The notes beneath the pieces are model-generated. The model worked only from the letters and a program-made list of their open reading frames with translations. It was not told the origin of the DNA and did no database searches. Below are positions 1 through 7,224 of a stretch of 64,000 bases of DNA, in pieces (the first letter of the stretch is position 1; each line of letters begins with the position of its first letter). A program made the translations under genes and the position numbers. The stretch is taken from the NCBI GenBank assembly GCA_947492905.1, contig CANLOL010000001.1, positions 2,086,578 through 2,150,577 on the forward strand, in the 5' to 3' direction. The stretch comes from an uncultured Sphingorhabdus sp. GTDB lineage: Bacteria > Pseudomonadota > Alphaproteobacteria > Sphingomonadales > Sphingomonadaceae.

Positions 1-1924
1 GGGCCACTGTCACAGGTAGTTTACCGCTAGGGTTCACTTCGCCGAATAATATATTGGCCATGGCGGTTCCGCCTTCTTGTCCCAAATACCAGCCTTCTAT
101 TATGGCCGCAGCATCAGATTCGATTTCATCAATGCCCAATGGCTTACCATTGATAAGAACTACAACAACGGGTTTACCCAGAGCATACATAGCTTTTGCT
201 AATTCTTCTTGTTCACCCACCAATTCAATATCGGTACGATCGCCAAGATGGTCTTTTGACCAGCCTTCACGCGAAGTCGCTTCGCTACCGCCAATGAATA
301 AAACAACAACGTCGGAATCAGCGGCTACTTTCTTGGCTTCTTCGATCATTTTGAGATTTTCATCTCTATCGGCGATGACAATCTCATCGCTCCACCAATC
401 GCCCTTAGATGTCAGCTTCACGCCTTCATGATAGACAATATCTGCGCTTTTACCGACATAAGATTTTATGCCATCAAGCATCGTAATTACGCGCGTTGGA
501 ACATCTGAATAGCCGCCCAAACGCACCGCATCAGCATTAGGGCCAATGACAGCTATTTTTTTCAAAGCATTTTTGTCAAGCGGTAAAGCGCCATCATTTT
601 TCAACAAAATAGCGGATTTATGCGCAGCCTCTAATGCCAGAGCGCGGGCCTGAGCATTATCCGTAATTCTCTCTGCATAATCCGCATTCGCGTAAGGCGT
701 TTCAAACAAACCTGCGCTAAATTTAATCACAAGCATGCGGCGCACGGCTTGATCAATATCGGCTTGCGTAATCAAGCCTTCCTCAAGAGCCTCTGGCAGA
801 AACTTAAATGCACGCCCATCGGGCAAGTCAAAATCTACACCAGATTTCAGCGCACGAACCGCAGCTGATTTTAGATCAGGCTCTACATGGTGAAGCCTTT
901 CCAGATCATCAATTCCTTCATAATCAGAAACCACGCCGCCTTTGAAGCCCCATTCTTTGCGCAGAACATCATTAAGCAACCATGGGTTACCATGCGAAGG
1001 CACGCCATCAATTTCATTATAAGATGCCATCAGGCTCAATACATTTGTACGCTGAACAATTTGCTCAAATGGAGGGAAGAAAACTTCGCGCAATAGGCGC
1101 TCAGAAATATTAGAAGGTCCAACATTAGTACCGCTCTCTGGTTGGCCATGACCGGTCATATGTTTCAATGTTGCCATAACTTTATCATTGGCGATTGGTA
1201 ATTTATCGCCCTGAAAGCCTTTTACCGCTGCGACGCCAAGCTCACCTACCAAATATGGGTCTTCGCCATATGTTTCTTCTATACGACCCCAACGCGAATC
1301 GCGGGCGACATCGACAACGGGAGACAATACCAAATGAGCGCCGCGTGCGCGGATTTCACGAGCGACAACCGAATATACGCGCTCAAATAAAACCGGATCC
1401 CAAGAAGAAGCTAAGCCAATGGCTTGAGGAAATGAAGTTGCGCCTCTTGCCGCATAACCATGCAAGCCTTCTTCGTGGAACAATACAGGGATACCTAAAC
1501 GTGTATTCTCTATTTCATATTTTTGTATAGCATTAATCAGCTCGACAGTCTGACGCTCGTCACGAAATGGTTTTTCCAGCGGGCTTGTTGGCCCCTCCAA
1601 ATCATTTGGGCGAGCAAAGTGGCCGATACCATGTGGGAATAATTCGGCTGCTTTTTTGGCATCAAAATTACCGTCTTTATCAAATATCTTAGGCTTACTA
1701 TTCCAGACAGTAGTAATTTGCGCTATTTTTTCCTCTAATGTCATGCGAGCTAGCAAATCGTCTGCGCGCTGATCGATGCTCAATGCAGGATTTTTATAAG
1801 GAAGTAATTTTTGATTGGATTGCGCCTGCGCTTCATTATGCACAGAAGGATAAGAACCTAGGGCTGCAATTAATGCGAGGCTAGATGCGCCAACAAACGC
1901 AATCTTTTTGATATGACCCAACAT
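1..1924 (-). CDS. Glycoside hydrolase family 3 beta-glycosidase, C-terminus cut by window edge
   Basis: A secreted or periplasmic exo-acting beta-glucosidase or beta-xylosidase of family GH3; the exact sugar cannot be told. The ATG is at 1924, preceded by an AGAGAG-type ribosome binding site. The first 35 or so residues look like a signal peptide ending near EAQAQ. Residues about 50-375 form the GH3 TIM barrel, with LFHEEGLHGY, the KH motif in MATLKHMTGHG and the catalytic nucleophile Asp in GGVVSDYEG. The second GH3 domain follows (NADAVRLGGY, VVVLFIGGSEATSREGWS) and runs off the left edge after 641 codons; complete family members are about 750-800 residues. It lies downstream of a LacI-type regulator in the same direction, with a LacI-like operator just upstream, so control by that repressor is likely. 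Confidence 0.93.
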   Translation of the reverse strand, partial: MLGHIKKIAFVGASSLALIAALGSYPSVHNEAQAQSNQKLLPYKNPALSIDQRADDLLARMTLEEKIAQITTVWNSKPKIFDKDGNFDAKKAAELFPHGIGHFARPNDLEGPTSPLEKPFRDERQTVELINAIQKYEIENTRLGIPVLFHEEGLHGYAARGATSFPQAIGLASSWDPVLFERVYSVVAREIRARGAHLVLSPVVDVARDSRWGRIEETYGEDPYLVGELGVAAVKGFQGDKLPIANDKVMATLKHMTGHGQPESGTNVGPSNISERLLREVFFPPFEQIVQRTNVLSLMASYNEIDGVPSHGNPWLLNDVLRKEWGFKGGVVSDYEGIDDLERLHHVEPDLKSAAVRALKSGVDFDLPDGRAFKFLPEALEEGLITQADIDQAVRRMLVIKFSAGLFETPYANADYAERITDNAQARALALEAAHKSAILLKNDGALPLDKNALKKIAVIGPNADAVRLGGYSDVPTRVITMLDGIKSYVGKSADIVYHEGVKLTSKGDWWSDEIVIADRDENLKMIEEAKKVAADSDVVVLFIGGSEATSREGWSKDHLGDRTDIELVGEQEELAKAMYALGKPVVVVLINGKPLGIDEIESDAAAIIEGWYLGQEGGTAMANILFGEVNPSGKLPVTVA

Positions 1925-1970
1925 AGACAATAATCTCTCTTTCTAAATTTTATCAATTTATTTTTTATAA

Positions 1971-1984
1971 TGATAACGCTATCA
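1971..1984. promoter_or_regulatory. LacI-type operator upstream of the GH3 gene
   Basis: TGATAACGCTATCA is a near-perfect 14-bp palindrome with one mismatched pair and a central CG, the usual form of LacI/GalR-family operators. Counting one more base each side gives ATGATA-ACGC-TATCAT with perfect 6-bp arms. It lies 46 bp before the GH3 start codon, between that gene and the repressor gene. Assignment to the neighbouring repressor is inference. Confidence 0.6.
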
Positions 1985-2023
1985 TAATGTTATAAATAGC
2001 ATTGGTAAAGTGATTTTAATTTA

Positions 2024-3067
2024 TTATTTTATAGCGGCGGCACTTTCGCGCCTGATAATTTCCACTGTATCAATAATGGTACTAGATGCTGCCTTAGGTA
2101 TATCGGTTAAAATATTATCATGTAATAATTTTATAGAGTTTTTCGCTATATTGGATATAGGTTGGCGTACCGTAGTTAAGGCTGGCCATATAGCAGAGGA
2201 TAGCTCTGTATCATCAAACCCAACAATCGAAACAGAGTTAGGAATATCCAAATTTCGGCTATGTGCTGCTGCTATCACACCAGCCGCCATATCATCATTG
2301 CTAGCAAATATAGCAGTAGGAGGATTCTCTAAATCCAGCAGTTCACCGCCCTGCTCCATTCCAGATTTAAATGTATAATCACCCTGTTTTATAAAAGCAT
2401 CATTCACATAAATATTATGATGGTGCATCGCTTGCAAAAAACCATCTTTTCTGCGCCCACTAAACGGCTGTTCAATGGAACCAACAATAAAGCCTATATC
2501 TTTATGCCCTAATTCGATCAAATATTGGGTCATCGCAAAAGCAGCAGATTGGTCATTGAAGGATACGGTTGAGAAATCATATTGCGTTTTCTGACGCCCA
2601 ACCAATATTGTTGGGATATTAGAATCGTGTAATTTTTGAACCAGCACCGAATTAGCACTCAAAGGAGGCGTTAATAATAATCCATCCAATCCCATTTTTT
2701 GCAATCTATGGGTAACAACCTCTGGATCAATATCCCCACCGCCATCGGATAAATCCTCTAACACCAATTGATGCCCTAATTCACGGCACGCCGTCATAGC
2801 GCCAACCAATATTTCGCTTAAATATCCAGAGCTTGGGTTATGATACACAATGCCAATGACGAGCGAATTACCACCCGCTAGGCTGCGCGCTAAAATATTG
2901 GGCCGATAATTTAACGCCTCTACCGCCGCTTCAACCTTTGTGATTGTATCCTGTTTAACAAGATCACGATTATTCAATACGCGCGATACTGTCATTAATG
3001 ATACACCAGCGCGTTCAGCTACCTCTTTTAGTGTCGCACTGCGTTTCTTTAATATTTTTGTTTCCAA
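2024..3067 (-). CDS. LacI family transcriptional repressor
   Basis: A DNA-binding regulator of 347 residues, the normal length for the family. Residues 12-33 form the LacI helix-turn-helix (TLKEVAERAGVSLMTVSRVL), followed by the hinge segment LNYRPNILARSLAGG. Residues from about 65 on form the periplasmic-binding-protein-like effector domain (VIGIVYHNPSS, FNDQSAAFAMTQYLIELGH, AIFASNDDMAAG, VSIVGFDDTELS, LTTVRQP). The only start that keeps the helix-turn-helix is TTG at 3067, with a purine-rich AGAGGGGTGGG sequence before it. It sits between a GH3 glycosidase and a divergent aldose epimerase, so a beta-linked oligosaccharide or its monosaccharide is the likely inducer (inference). Confidence 0.95.
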   Translation of the reverse strand: METKILKKRSATLKEVAERAGVSLMTVSRVLNNRDLVKQDTITKVEAAVEALNYRPNILARSLAGGNSLVIGIVYHNPSSGYLSEILVGAMTACRELGHQLVLEDLSDGGGDIDPEVVTHRLQKMGLDGLLLTPPLSANSVLVQKLHDSNIPTILVGRQKTQYDFSTVSFNDQSAAFAMTQYLIELGHKDIGFIVGSIEQPFSGRRKDGFLQAMHHHNIYVNDAFIKQGDYTFKSGMEQGGELLDLENPPTAIFASNDDMAAGVIAAAHSRNLDIPNSVSIVGFDDTELSSAIWPALTTVRQPISNIAKNSIKLLHDNILTDIPKAASSTIIDTVEIIRRESAAAIK

Positions 3068-3151
3068 TGCCCACCCCTCTTATATTCTTTTTGAATATCA
3101 TGACCCAATAGATAAATCCATATCAATATACTTGTCGCAATATCTCAGCAG

Positions 3152-3165
3152 TGATAACCCTAACA
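3152..3165. promoter_or_regulatory. Possible second LacI-type operator, lacI/epimerase divergent region
   Basis: TGATAACCCTAACA matches the operator-like sequence before the GH3 gene at 12 of 14 positions, with an identical left half (TGATAAC). It lies 22 bp upstream of the epimerase ATG, where a bound repressor could block that promoter. Its own dyad symmetry is poor, so confidence is low. Confidence 0.35.
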
Positions 3166-3187
3166 TAAATTAAATTGATTGAGAATA

Positions 3188-4081
3188 ATGCAAAATAAAC
3201 AATTAAATAGCTCCGAATCATTAGAAGCTTATGGCTACAGGCTTCATTACAATTCTGATATGGGAGGGCGTATTGACGGTCTCTTTTTTAATGATGTGCC
3301 AATTTTAAGGGAAACTCTGGATAGCGCCTCCGCTGAACCGCTGCAATCTGCTTGCTTTCCTCTGGTTCCATTTTCAAATCGAATCCGAAATGGAGTTTTT
3401 ATTTTTGACGACAAAAAATATCAATTAGAGCCCAATTGGGATGGTGATCAGCCTGTCATTCATGGAGAGGCTTGGCAAAAAAGTTGGAGCGTCACAGAAA
3501 AAGGCGAACATTTGCACCTATTAGAGTTTGAGGGGCGTGATTGGTGGCCTTGGCACTATCGGGCAACACAGAGTTTTTCATTATCACCACAAGGAATTGA
3601 TATTAAATTAGAAATTGAAAACTTATCAAGCGATGCTATGCCCGCTGGATTAGGATTCCATCCCTATTTCCCCAAATATTCCGATACAATGATACATTTT
3701 CAATCCGATTCTATTTGGCCACCTATGGATGCAAATCCTTTGCAAAAATGCGATGCGCCCCATTTAAGTTTTAATAATGCTCGGAATATCAATGATTATG
3801 GTTTGGATCATTGTTTTGAAAATCTCAGCAGCGATATTGTCATAGAGCAACCAACCTTGGGCCTCAAAATCATCATGCAATGTATCACAGATGATCGCAC
3901 AGCCACTCAATCGCATCATGCTATAGTCTATAACCCTAAAGAGGATTATTTCTGCGTAGAACCAGTTAGCCATATTACAGGCGCTATTGGGAGCAATGAA
4001 ATAGAAAAGGCAGTTAACACATTGCAAAAAAATGAAAAATTATCATTGCATGTTAGAATATCCGCTGAAAATATCGGGTGA
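3188..4081 (+). CDS. Aldose 1-epimerase (mutarotase) family protein
   Basis: Likely interconverts the alpha and beta anomers of an aldose released by the upstream glycosidase. From the ATG at 3188 it is 297 residues, slightly short of GalM (about 340). The family's active-site residues can be placed: His92 in VIHGEAW, His158 in GLGFHPYF, Asp207 in YGLDHCF and the catalytic base Glu258 in FCVEPVSH. A TTG nine bases upstream (3179) is in frame, but the ATG has a better placed GAG-type site. The gene is divergent from the lacI-type regulator, with an operator-like sequence between them. No signal peptide is visible, so it should act in the cytoplasm. Confidence 0.9.
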   Translation: MQNKQLNSSESLEAYGYRLHYNSDMGGRIDGLFFNDVPILRETLDSASAEPLQSACFPLVPFSNRIRNGVFIFDDKKYQLEPNWDGDQPVIHGEAWQKSWSVTEKGEHLHLLEFEGRDWWPWHYRATQSFSLSPQGIDIKLEIENLSSDAMPAGLGFHPYFPKYSDTMIHFQSDSIWPPMDANPLQKCDAPHLSFNNARNINDYGLDHCFENLSSDIVIEQPTLGLKIIMQCITDDRTATQSHHAIVYNPKEDYFCVEPVSHITGAIGSNEIEKAVNTLQKNEKLSLHVRISAENIG

Positions 4082-4140
4082 GAACAGCAAAAAAGCTGTG
4101 AAACATTATATATAAATTATTGAGGTTTTAGCAGGTAGCA

Positions 4141-4153
4141 CCACTGAAAACAG

Positions 4154-4156
<3 letters not shown>
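4141..4156 (-). other. Hairpin overlapping the tRNA-Asp CCA end
   Basis: CCACTG-TTTT-CAGTGG (minus strand) is a perfect 6-bp stem with a 4-nt loop whose 5' arm starts with the encoded CCA of tRNA-Asp. No U-run follows, so it is a poor rho-independent terminator. It may instead affect 3' processing. Confidence 0.4.
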
Positions 4157-4230
<74 letters not shown>

Positions 4231-4472
4231 TTACTGCGGTGAGAGGGCAATTAGTAGAGCTATTAGATTCTGTCAACCAACAGTTTTGAAAAGTTCGAAA
4301 TATATTTTCATTTTGTTTCAATCTTGGTGCTTGCTCCTTAAATTTATTCCCAAAAAATGGATTATTATGGTTAATGATTTTTAACCTAAAACCCGCAACA
4401 TTATTTTACATTCACAAGCCTTTAATTAACAAAGATAATTTAAAACAAATCAGTAAAAATATATATTTTTCA

Positions 4473-4486
4473 TGACGTTAACGTCA
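4473..4486. promoter_or_regulatory. Perfect 14-bp palindrome, candidate operator
   Basis: TGACGTTAACGTCA equals its own reverse complement over all 14 bases. It lies 60 bp upstream of the first surface-operon ATG and 20 bp before the CtrA-like box, a plausible activator or repressor site. The binding protein is unknown. Confidence 0.5.
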
Positions 4487-4506
4487 ATATAGAAATATGG
4501 GCGATG

Positions 4507-4523
4507 TTAAACATTTATTGACC
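4507..4523 (+). promoter_or_regulatory. CtrA-like box before the surface operon
   Basis: TTAAACATTTATTGACC fits the CtrA consensus TTAA-N7-TTAA with one change (TTGA). The TTGACC half could also serve as a -35 element. A closely matching sequence lies at almost the same distance from the start of the GGDEF-EAL gene at 17341. Recognition by CtrA is inference from the established alphaproteobacterial motif. Confidence 0.5.
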
Positions 4524-4545
4524 TTGTTCTGCCATTTTAGGCACT

Positions 4546-5583
4546 ATGAAAAATTATAGTGAAACAAATCGGTCTAAATGGCACTCAAACTTCCAAAAAC
4601 GTTGGGCATCTAATGGTGTCCGAAGTCTTTTGATTGGTTCTGCTGTTTTAGCACTAAGCTCAGTCCCTGCCCATGCAACCGGAACGGTTGCTGGTACAGA
4701 TATCGAAAACACCGCACAGGCGACCTATACAGCCCCTGATGGTAGTATTGTTGAAATACCTTCCAACACTGTGACCATCAAGGTTGATGAATTGCTGGAC
4801 GTTAATGTCGTAAGCAATGATCCTGGTGATATTACTACATCACCGGGCGCAACGGATCAAATCCTTACCTTTCAAGTTACCAACACAGGTAATGGGCAAG
4901 AGAGCTTTCGTTTAACAGCTGATACAGCAGTAGGCGGTGACGATTTTGATCCTTCATTACAGCAAATTGTTATCGATACAGATGGCAATGGTGTTTATGA
5001 TCCCGGCGTTGATACAATTTATGTCCCTGGAACTAATGATCCAGATTTAGCGCCCGATGAGAGCGTAACTGTTTTTGTCATTACGACTATCCCCGATACT
5101 CCGGTTGATGGCGAGCGCGCCGAAGTATCCCTGATAGCTGAAGCCAATACAGGTACGGGAGCGCCAGGTACATCTTTCGATGGTGAAGGCCAAGGCGGCG
5201 GTGATGCTGTTGTTGGTTCCACGGGCGCCGATGACGATGATAGCGGATTTTTGGCTATTTCTCAGGCCGAAGTAACATTGGTAAAAACAGCAACTGTGGT
5301 TGATCCATTTGGCGGTGATCGCGCCGTACCTGGTTCTGTTATTACCTATAATCTAGTGGCAACCATTTCTGGCTCAGGCACATTATCTAATGTGGTCATT
5401 TCTGACCCTATCCCTGCATCCACAACATATGTCCCATCTAGCATAACATTAGAAACAGCCGCGCTGACGGATGCGAGCGATGCAGATGAAGGCGAATTTG
5501 ATGGCACTGCAATCAGCGTCGAAGTTGGCGATGTTCCAGCTGGCGAAACGCGAACCGTAACATTTGAGGTGACAATCCAATGA
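4546..5583 (+). CDS. Secreted DUF11-type repeat surface protein (operon gene 1)
   Basis: A predicted exported protein of 345 residues with no identifiable enzymatic motif. A long signal peptide ends at PAHA (residue 44). An N-terminal domain opens with GTDIENTAQATY and continues to SNTVTIKVDELL. Near residues 144-156 is DTDGNGVYDPGVD, which has the spacing of an EF-hand or dockerin-like calcium loop. The last 100 residues form a DUF11-type beta-sandwich (VTLVKTATVVDP, VITYNLVATISG, VVISDPIP) ending GETRTVTFEVTIQ. The mature protein is rich in Asp, Thr, Gly and Val, and very acidic. The protein at 6120 shares its layout and ending, so the two are paralogues. The stop overlaps the next start (ATGA), indicating translational coupling. 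A structural surface or matrix role is inference. Confidence 0.85.
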   Translation: MKNYSETNRSKWHSNFQKRWASNGVRSLLIGSAVLALSSVPAHATGTVAGTDIENTAQATYTAPDGSIVEIPSNTVTIKVDELLDVNVVSNDPGDITTSPGATDQILTFQVTNTGNGQESFRLTADTAVGGDDFDPSLQQIVIDTDGNGVYDPGVDTIYVPGTNDPDLAPDESVTVFVITTIPDTPVDGERAEVSLIAEANTGTGAPGTSFDGEGQGGGDAVVGSTGADDDDSGFLAISQAEVTLVKTATVVDPFGGDRAVPGSVITYNLVATISGSGTLSNVVISDPIPASTTYVPSSITLETAALTDASDADEGEFDGTAISVEVGDVPAGETRTVTFEVTIQ

Positions 5584-6056
5584 TAAATTATTTTCCTAAA
5601 GCAATAGCTATTATGGCGTTGTCATGTGCAGTTTCCCCTGCATTTGCATCCTCTGCCTTAGAGCTTTCTAGCGATGTTTATGTAGAGAGCATTAAAACGC
5701 AAGCTGATGGTTCTAGCAAAGCAGTTTTAAACAAACCAACAACCGTATTACCGGGTGATAAGCTCGTATTTGTTGTAAAATACACAAATACCTCAGCAGC
5801 ACCTGCATCAAATTTATTGGTCACCAACCCCTTACCAGCTCCCGTTATTTATAATGGAAGCGCAGACGGAAAAGAAGAAGTTTCTGTCGATGGCGGTAAG
5901 AACTGGGGGCCATTAAATACATTATTCGTTGAAAAAACGGATGGAACCAACCGTCCTGCATTGATGAGTGATGTAACCCATGTCCGCTGGACAATCAAAG
6001 ATACGCTGGCCGCGGGTTCGTCCGGTAAATTAATATTTCGTGGAATTGTAAGATAA
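5580..6056 (+). CDS. Small secreted DUF11-like protein (operon gene 2)
   Basis: 158 residues, translationally coupled to the preceding gene through an ATGA overlap. A signal peptide ends near SPAFAS (about residue 24). The rest looks like a single immunoglobulin-like DUF11-type domain: VLPGDKLVFVVKYTNTSAA, then LLVTNPLPAPVIYNGSADG, VSVDGGKNWGPL and a closing GSSGKLIFRGIVR. The order of PGD, TNTS and NPLP matches the C-terminal domains of the two larger neighbours. No cysteines remain in the mature part and no anchor is visible. It is probably a periplasmic or extracellular partner of the operon's other products. The function is unknown. Confidence 0.8.
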   Translation: MINYFPKAIAIMALSCAVSPAFASSALELSSDVYVESIKTQADGSSKAVLNKPTTVLPGDKLVFVVKYTNTSAAPASNLLVTNPLPAPVIYNGSADGKEEVSVDGGKNWGPLNTLFVEKTDGTNRPALMSDVTHVRWTIKDTLAAGSSGKLIFRGIVR

Positions 6057-6059
6057 CCA

Positions 6060-6083
6060 CAGCCGTAATTATCGCCGCGGCTG
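6060..6083 (+). other. Intergenic hairpin between surface-operon genes 2 and 3
   Basis: CAGCCG and CGGCTG form a 6-bp stem around a 12-nt loop just after the stop of gene 2. No T-run follows, so an mRNA processing or stability element is more likely than a terminator. Confidence 0.3.
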
Positions 6084-6119
6084 ACTGGCGATTACAATTG
6101 AGTAACAAGGAAGAAAGCA

Positions 6120-7172
6120 ATGACTAGTAAGCTAAAACTTCTTGTCGGTATAAGTGCAATGGCTTGTAGCATGATCGGCGGCGTTAATGCCGCTCACGCT
6201 GCAGGAACCACACAAGGTACTGACATTTTGAATAATGTAACCGTAGATTTCCAAGTTGGTGGTGTTGATCAAACACAAGCCACAGCATCTGATACTTTCC
6301 AAGTTGACCGTGTTGTGCGTTTCACATTGGTAGAATCTGCAACAATTGAAAATGGAACAACATCAGTTGTCCCTGGTGAAGAAGATGCTGTGACAGCATT
6401 TACATTGACCAACACATCAAACGATGTTCTCGATTTTTCATTGGTAGCATCTCAAATCGCAACAGGTGGCACAACGCCAACGGGTACTGATGCTTTTGAT
6501 GTTAGCAATCTTGAATTTTTTATCGACGTTGATGACAATGGTGTTTTTGATCCAGCCGTTGATACAGTAACTACTATTGATGATTTGGCCGCTGATGACA
6601 GCGTTACTATCTTTGTAATTGGTGACGTTAGCGCAGGTGAAACTAACGGTACTGTTGCTGGCGTTACTCTAACGGGTACTGCATTAAACAGCGATGGTTC
6701 AGCTATTTCTGCTTCTGATGACTCCGATGTTAACACTGCTGGTGTTGAAACTATCTTCGGCGATACAGACCGTGATGGTGTTGAAGCTGCTGATGATGAT
6801 TATACTGTAGCAGCAGCCGAATTATCAGTTGCAAAAGTTAGCCGCGTAATCAGCGATCCAGTCAGCAGCACCAACCCGAAAGCAATTCCGGGTGCTGTAG
6901 TTGAATATTGTATCGCAGTAACCAATGCTGCGGGCGGTGCTACTGCAACGGGTGTTACCTTATCAGATAATCTATCAACAATTACAGGCGTTACATTTGT
7001 ACCGTCTTCAGCATTTGTTGATGGAACCACATTTGATGCGGCAACCAGCACATGTACTGCGGGTGCTACTGCGGGTACTTACACAGCAGCAACTGACACA
7101 GTTTCTGGCACTTTAACCGATATTGCTGGCGGCGAGACACGTACTCTCGTTTTCCAAGTAACCATCGATTAA
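6120..7172 (+). CDS. Secreted DUF11-type surface protein, paralogue of gene 1 (operon gene 3)
   Basis: 350 residues. A signal peptide ends near NAAHA (residue 27-28), then GTTQGTDILNNVTVDF mirrors the gene 1 mature start. A calcium-loop-like motif DVDDNGVFDPAVD lies at about residues 137-149, exactly where gene 1 has DTDGNGVYDPGVD. A second Asp-rich loop is GDTDRDGVEAADDD. The C-terminal DUF11-type domain (ELSVAKVSRVI, VVEYCIAVTNAAGG, VTLSDNLST) ends GGETRTLVFQVTID. Two cysteines (EYC and STC) could form a disulfide bond. The sequence is very rich in Thr, Ala, Asp and Val and has almost no Lys or Arg, as in S-layer or matrix proteins. A good AAGGAAGAAAGCA site precedes the ATG. An abundant structural surface role is inference. 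Confidence 0.85.
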   Translation: MTSKLKLLVGISAMACSMIGGVNAAHAAGTTQGTDILNNVTVDFQVGGVDQTQATASDTFQVDRVVRFTLVESATIENGTTSVVPGEEDAVTAFTLTNTSNDVLDFSLVASQIATGGTTPTGTDAFDVSNLEFFIDVDDNGVFDPAVDTVTTIDDLAADDSVTIFVIGDVSAGETNGTVAGVTLTGTALNSDGSAISASDDSDVNTAGVETIFGDTDRDGVEAADDDYTVAAAELSVAKVSRVISDPVSSTNPKAIPGAVVEYCIAVTNAAGGATATGVTLSDNLSTITGVTFVPSSAFVDGTTFDAATSTCTAGATAGTYTAATDTVSGTLTDIAGGETRTLVFQVTID

Positions 7173-7181
7173 AAAGGAATC

Positions 7182-7214
7182 GGCGGCGTGCTGGATTGAC
7201 TTCTGGCCGCCGCC
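7182..7214 (+). terminator. GC-rich hairpin between surface-operon genes 3 and 4
   Basis: GGCGGC (7182-7187) pairs with GCCGCC (7206-7211 or 7209-7214), followed by the weak T-run ATTTTA. It lies just before the ATG at 7225, so a partial terminator lowering expression of the large outer-membrane gene relative to gene 3 is plausible. Confidence 0.4.
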
Positions 7215-7224
7215 ATTTTACATT

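Larger units (their letters stand above)
4231..4545 (+). promoter_or_regulatory. Regulatory region upstream of the surface-protein operon
   Basis: This 315-bp AT-rich stretch holds no gene. It contains an inverted repeat GGTTAA-TGATTT-TTAACC (4369-4386), a perfect 14-bp palindrome TGACGTTAACGTCA (4473-4486) and a CtrA-like box TTAA-N7-TTGACC (4507-4523). The box ends 22 bp before the ATG at 4546. Three symmetric elements stacked before one start codon suggest several regulators, but none was matched to a known protein except the CtrA-like box. Confidence 0.5.
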
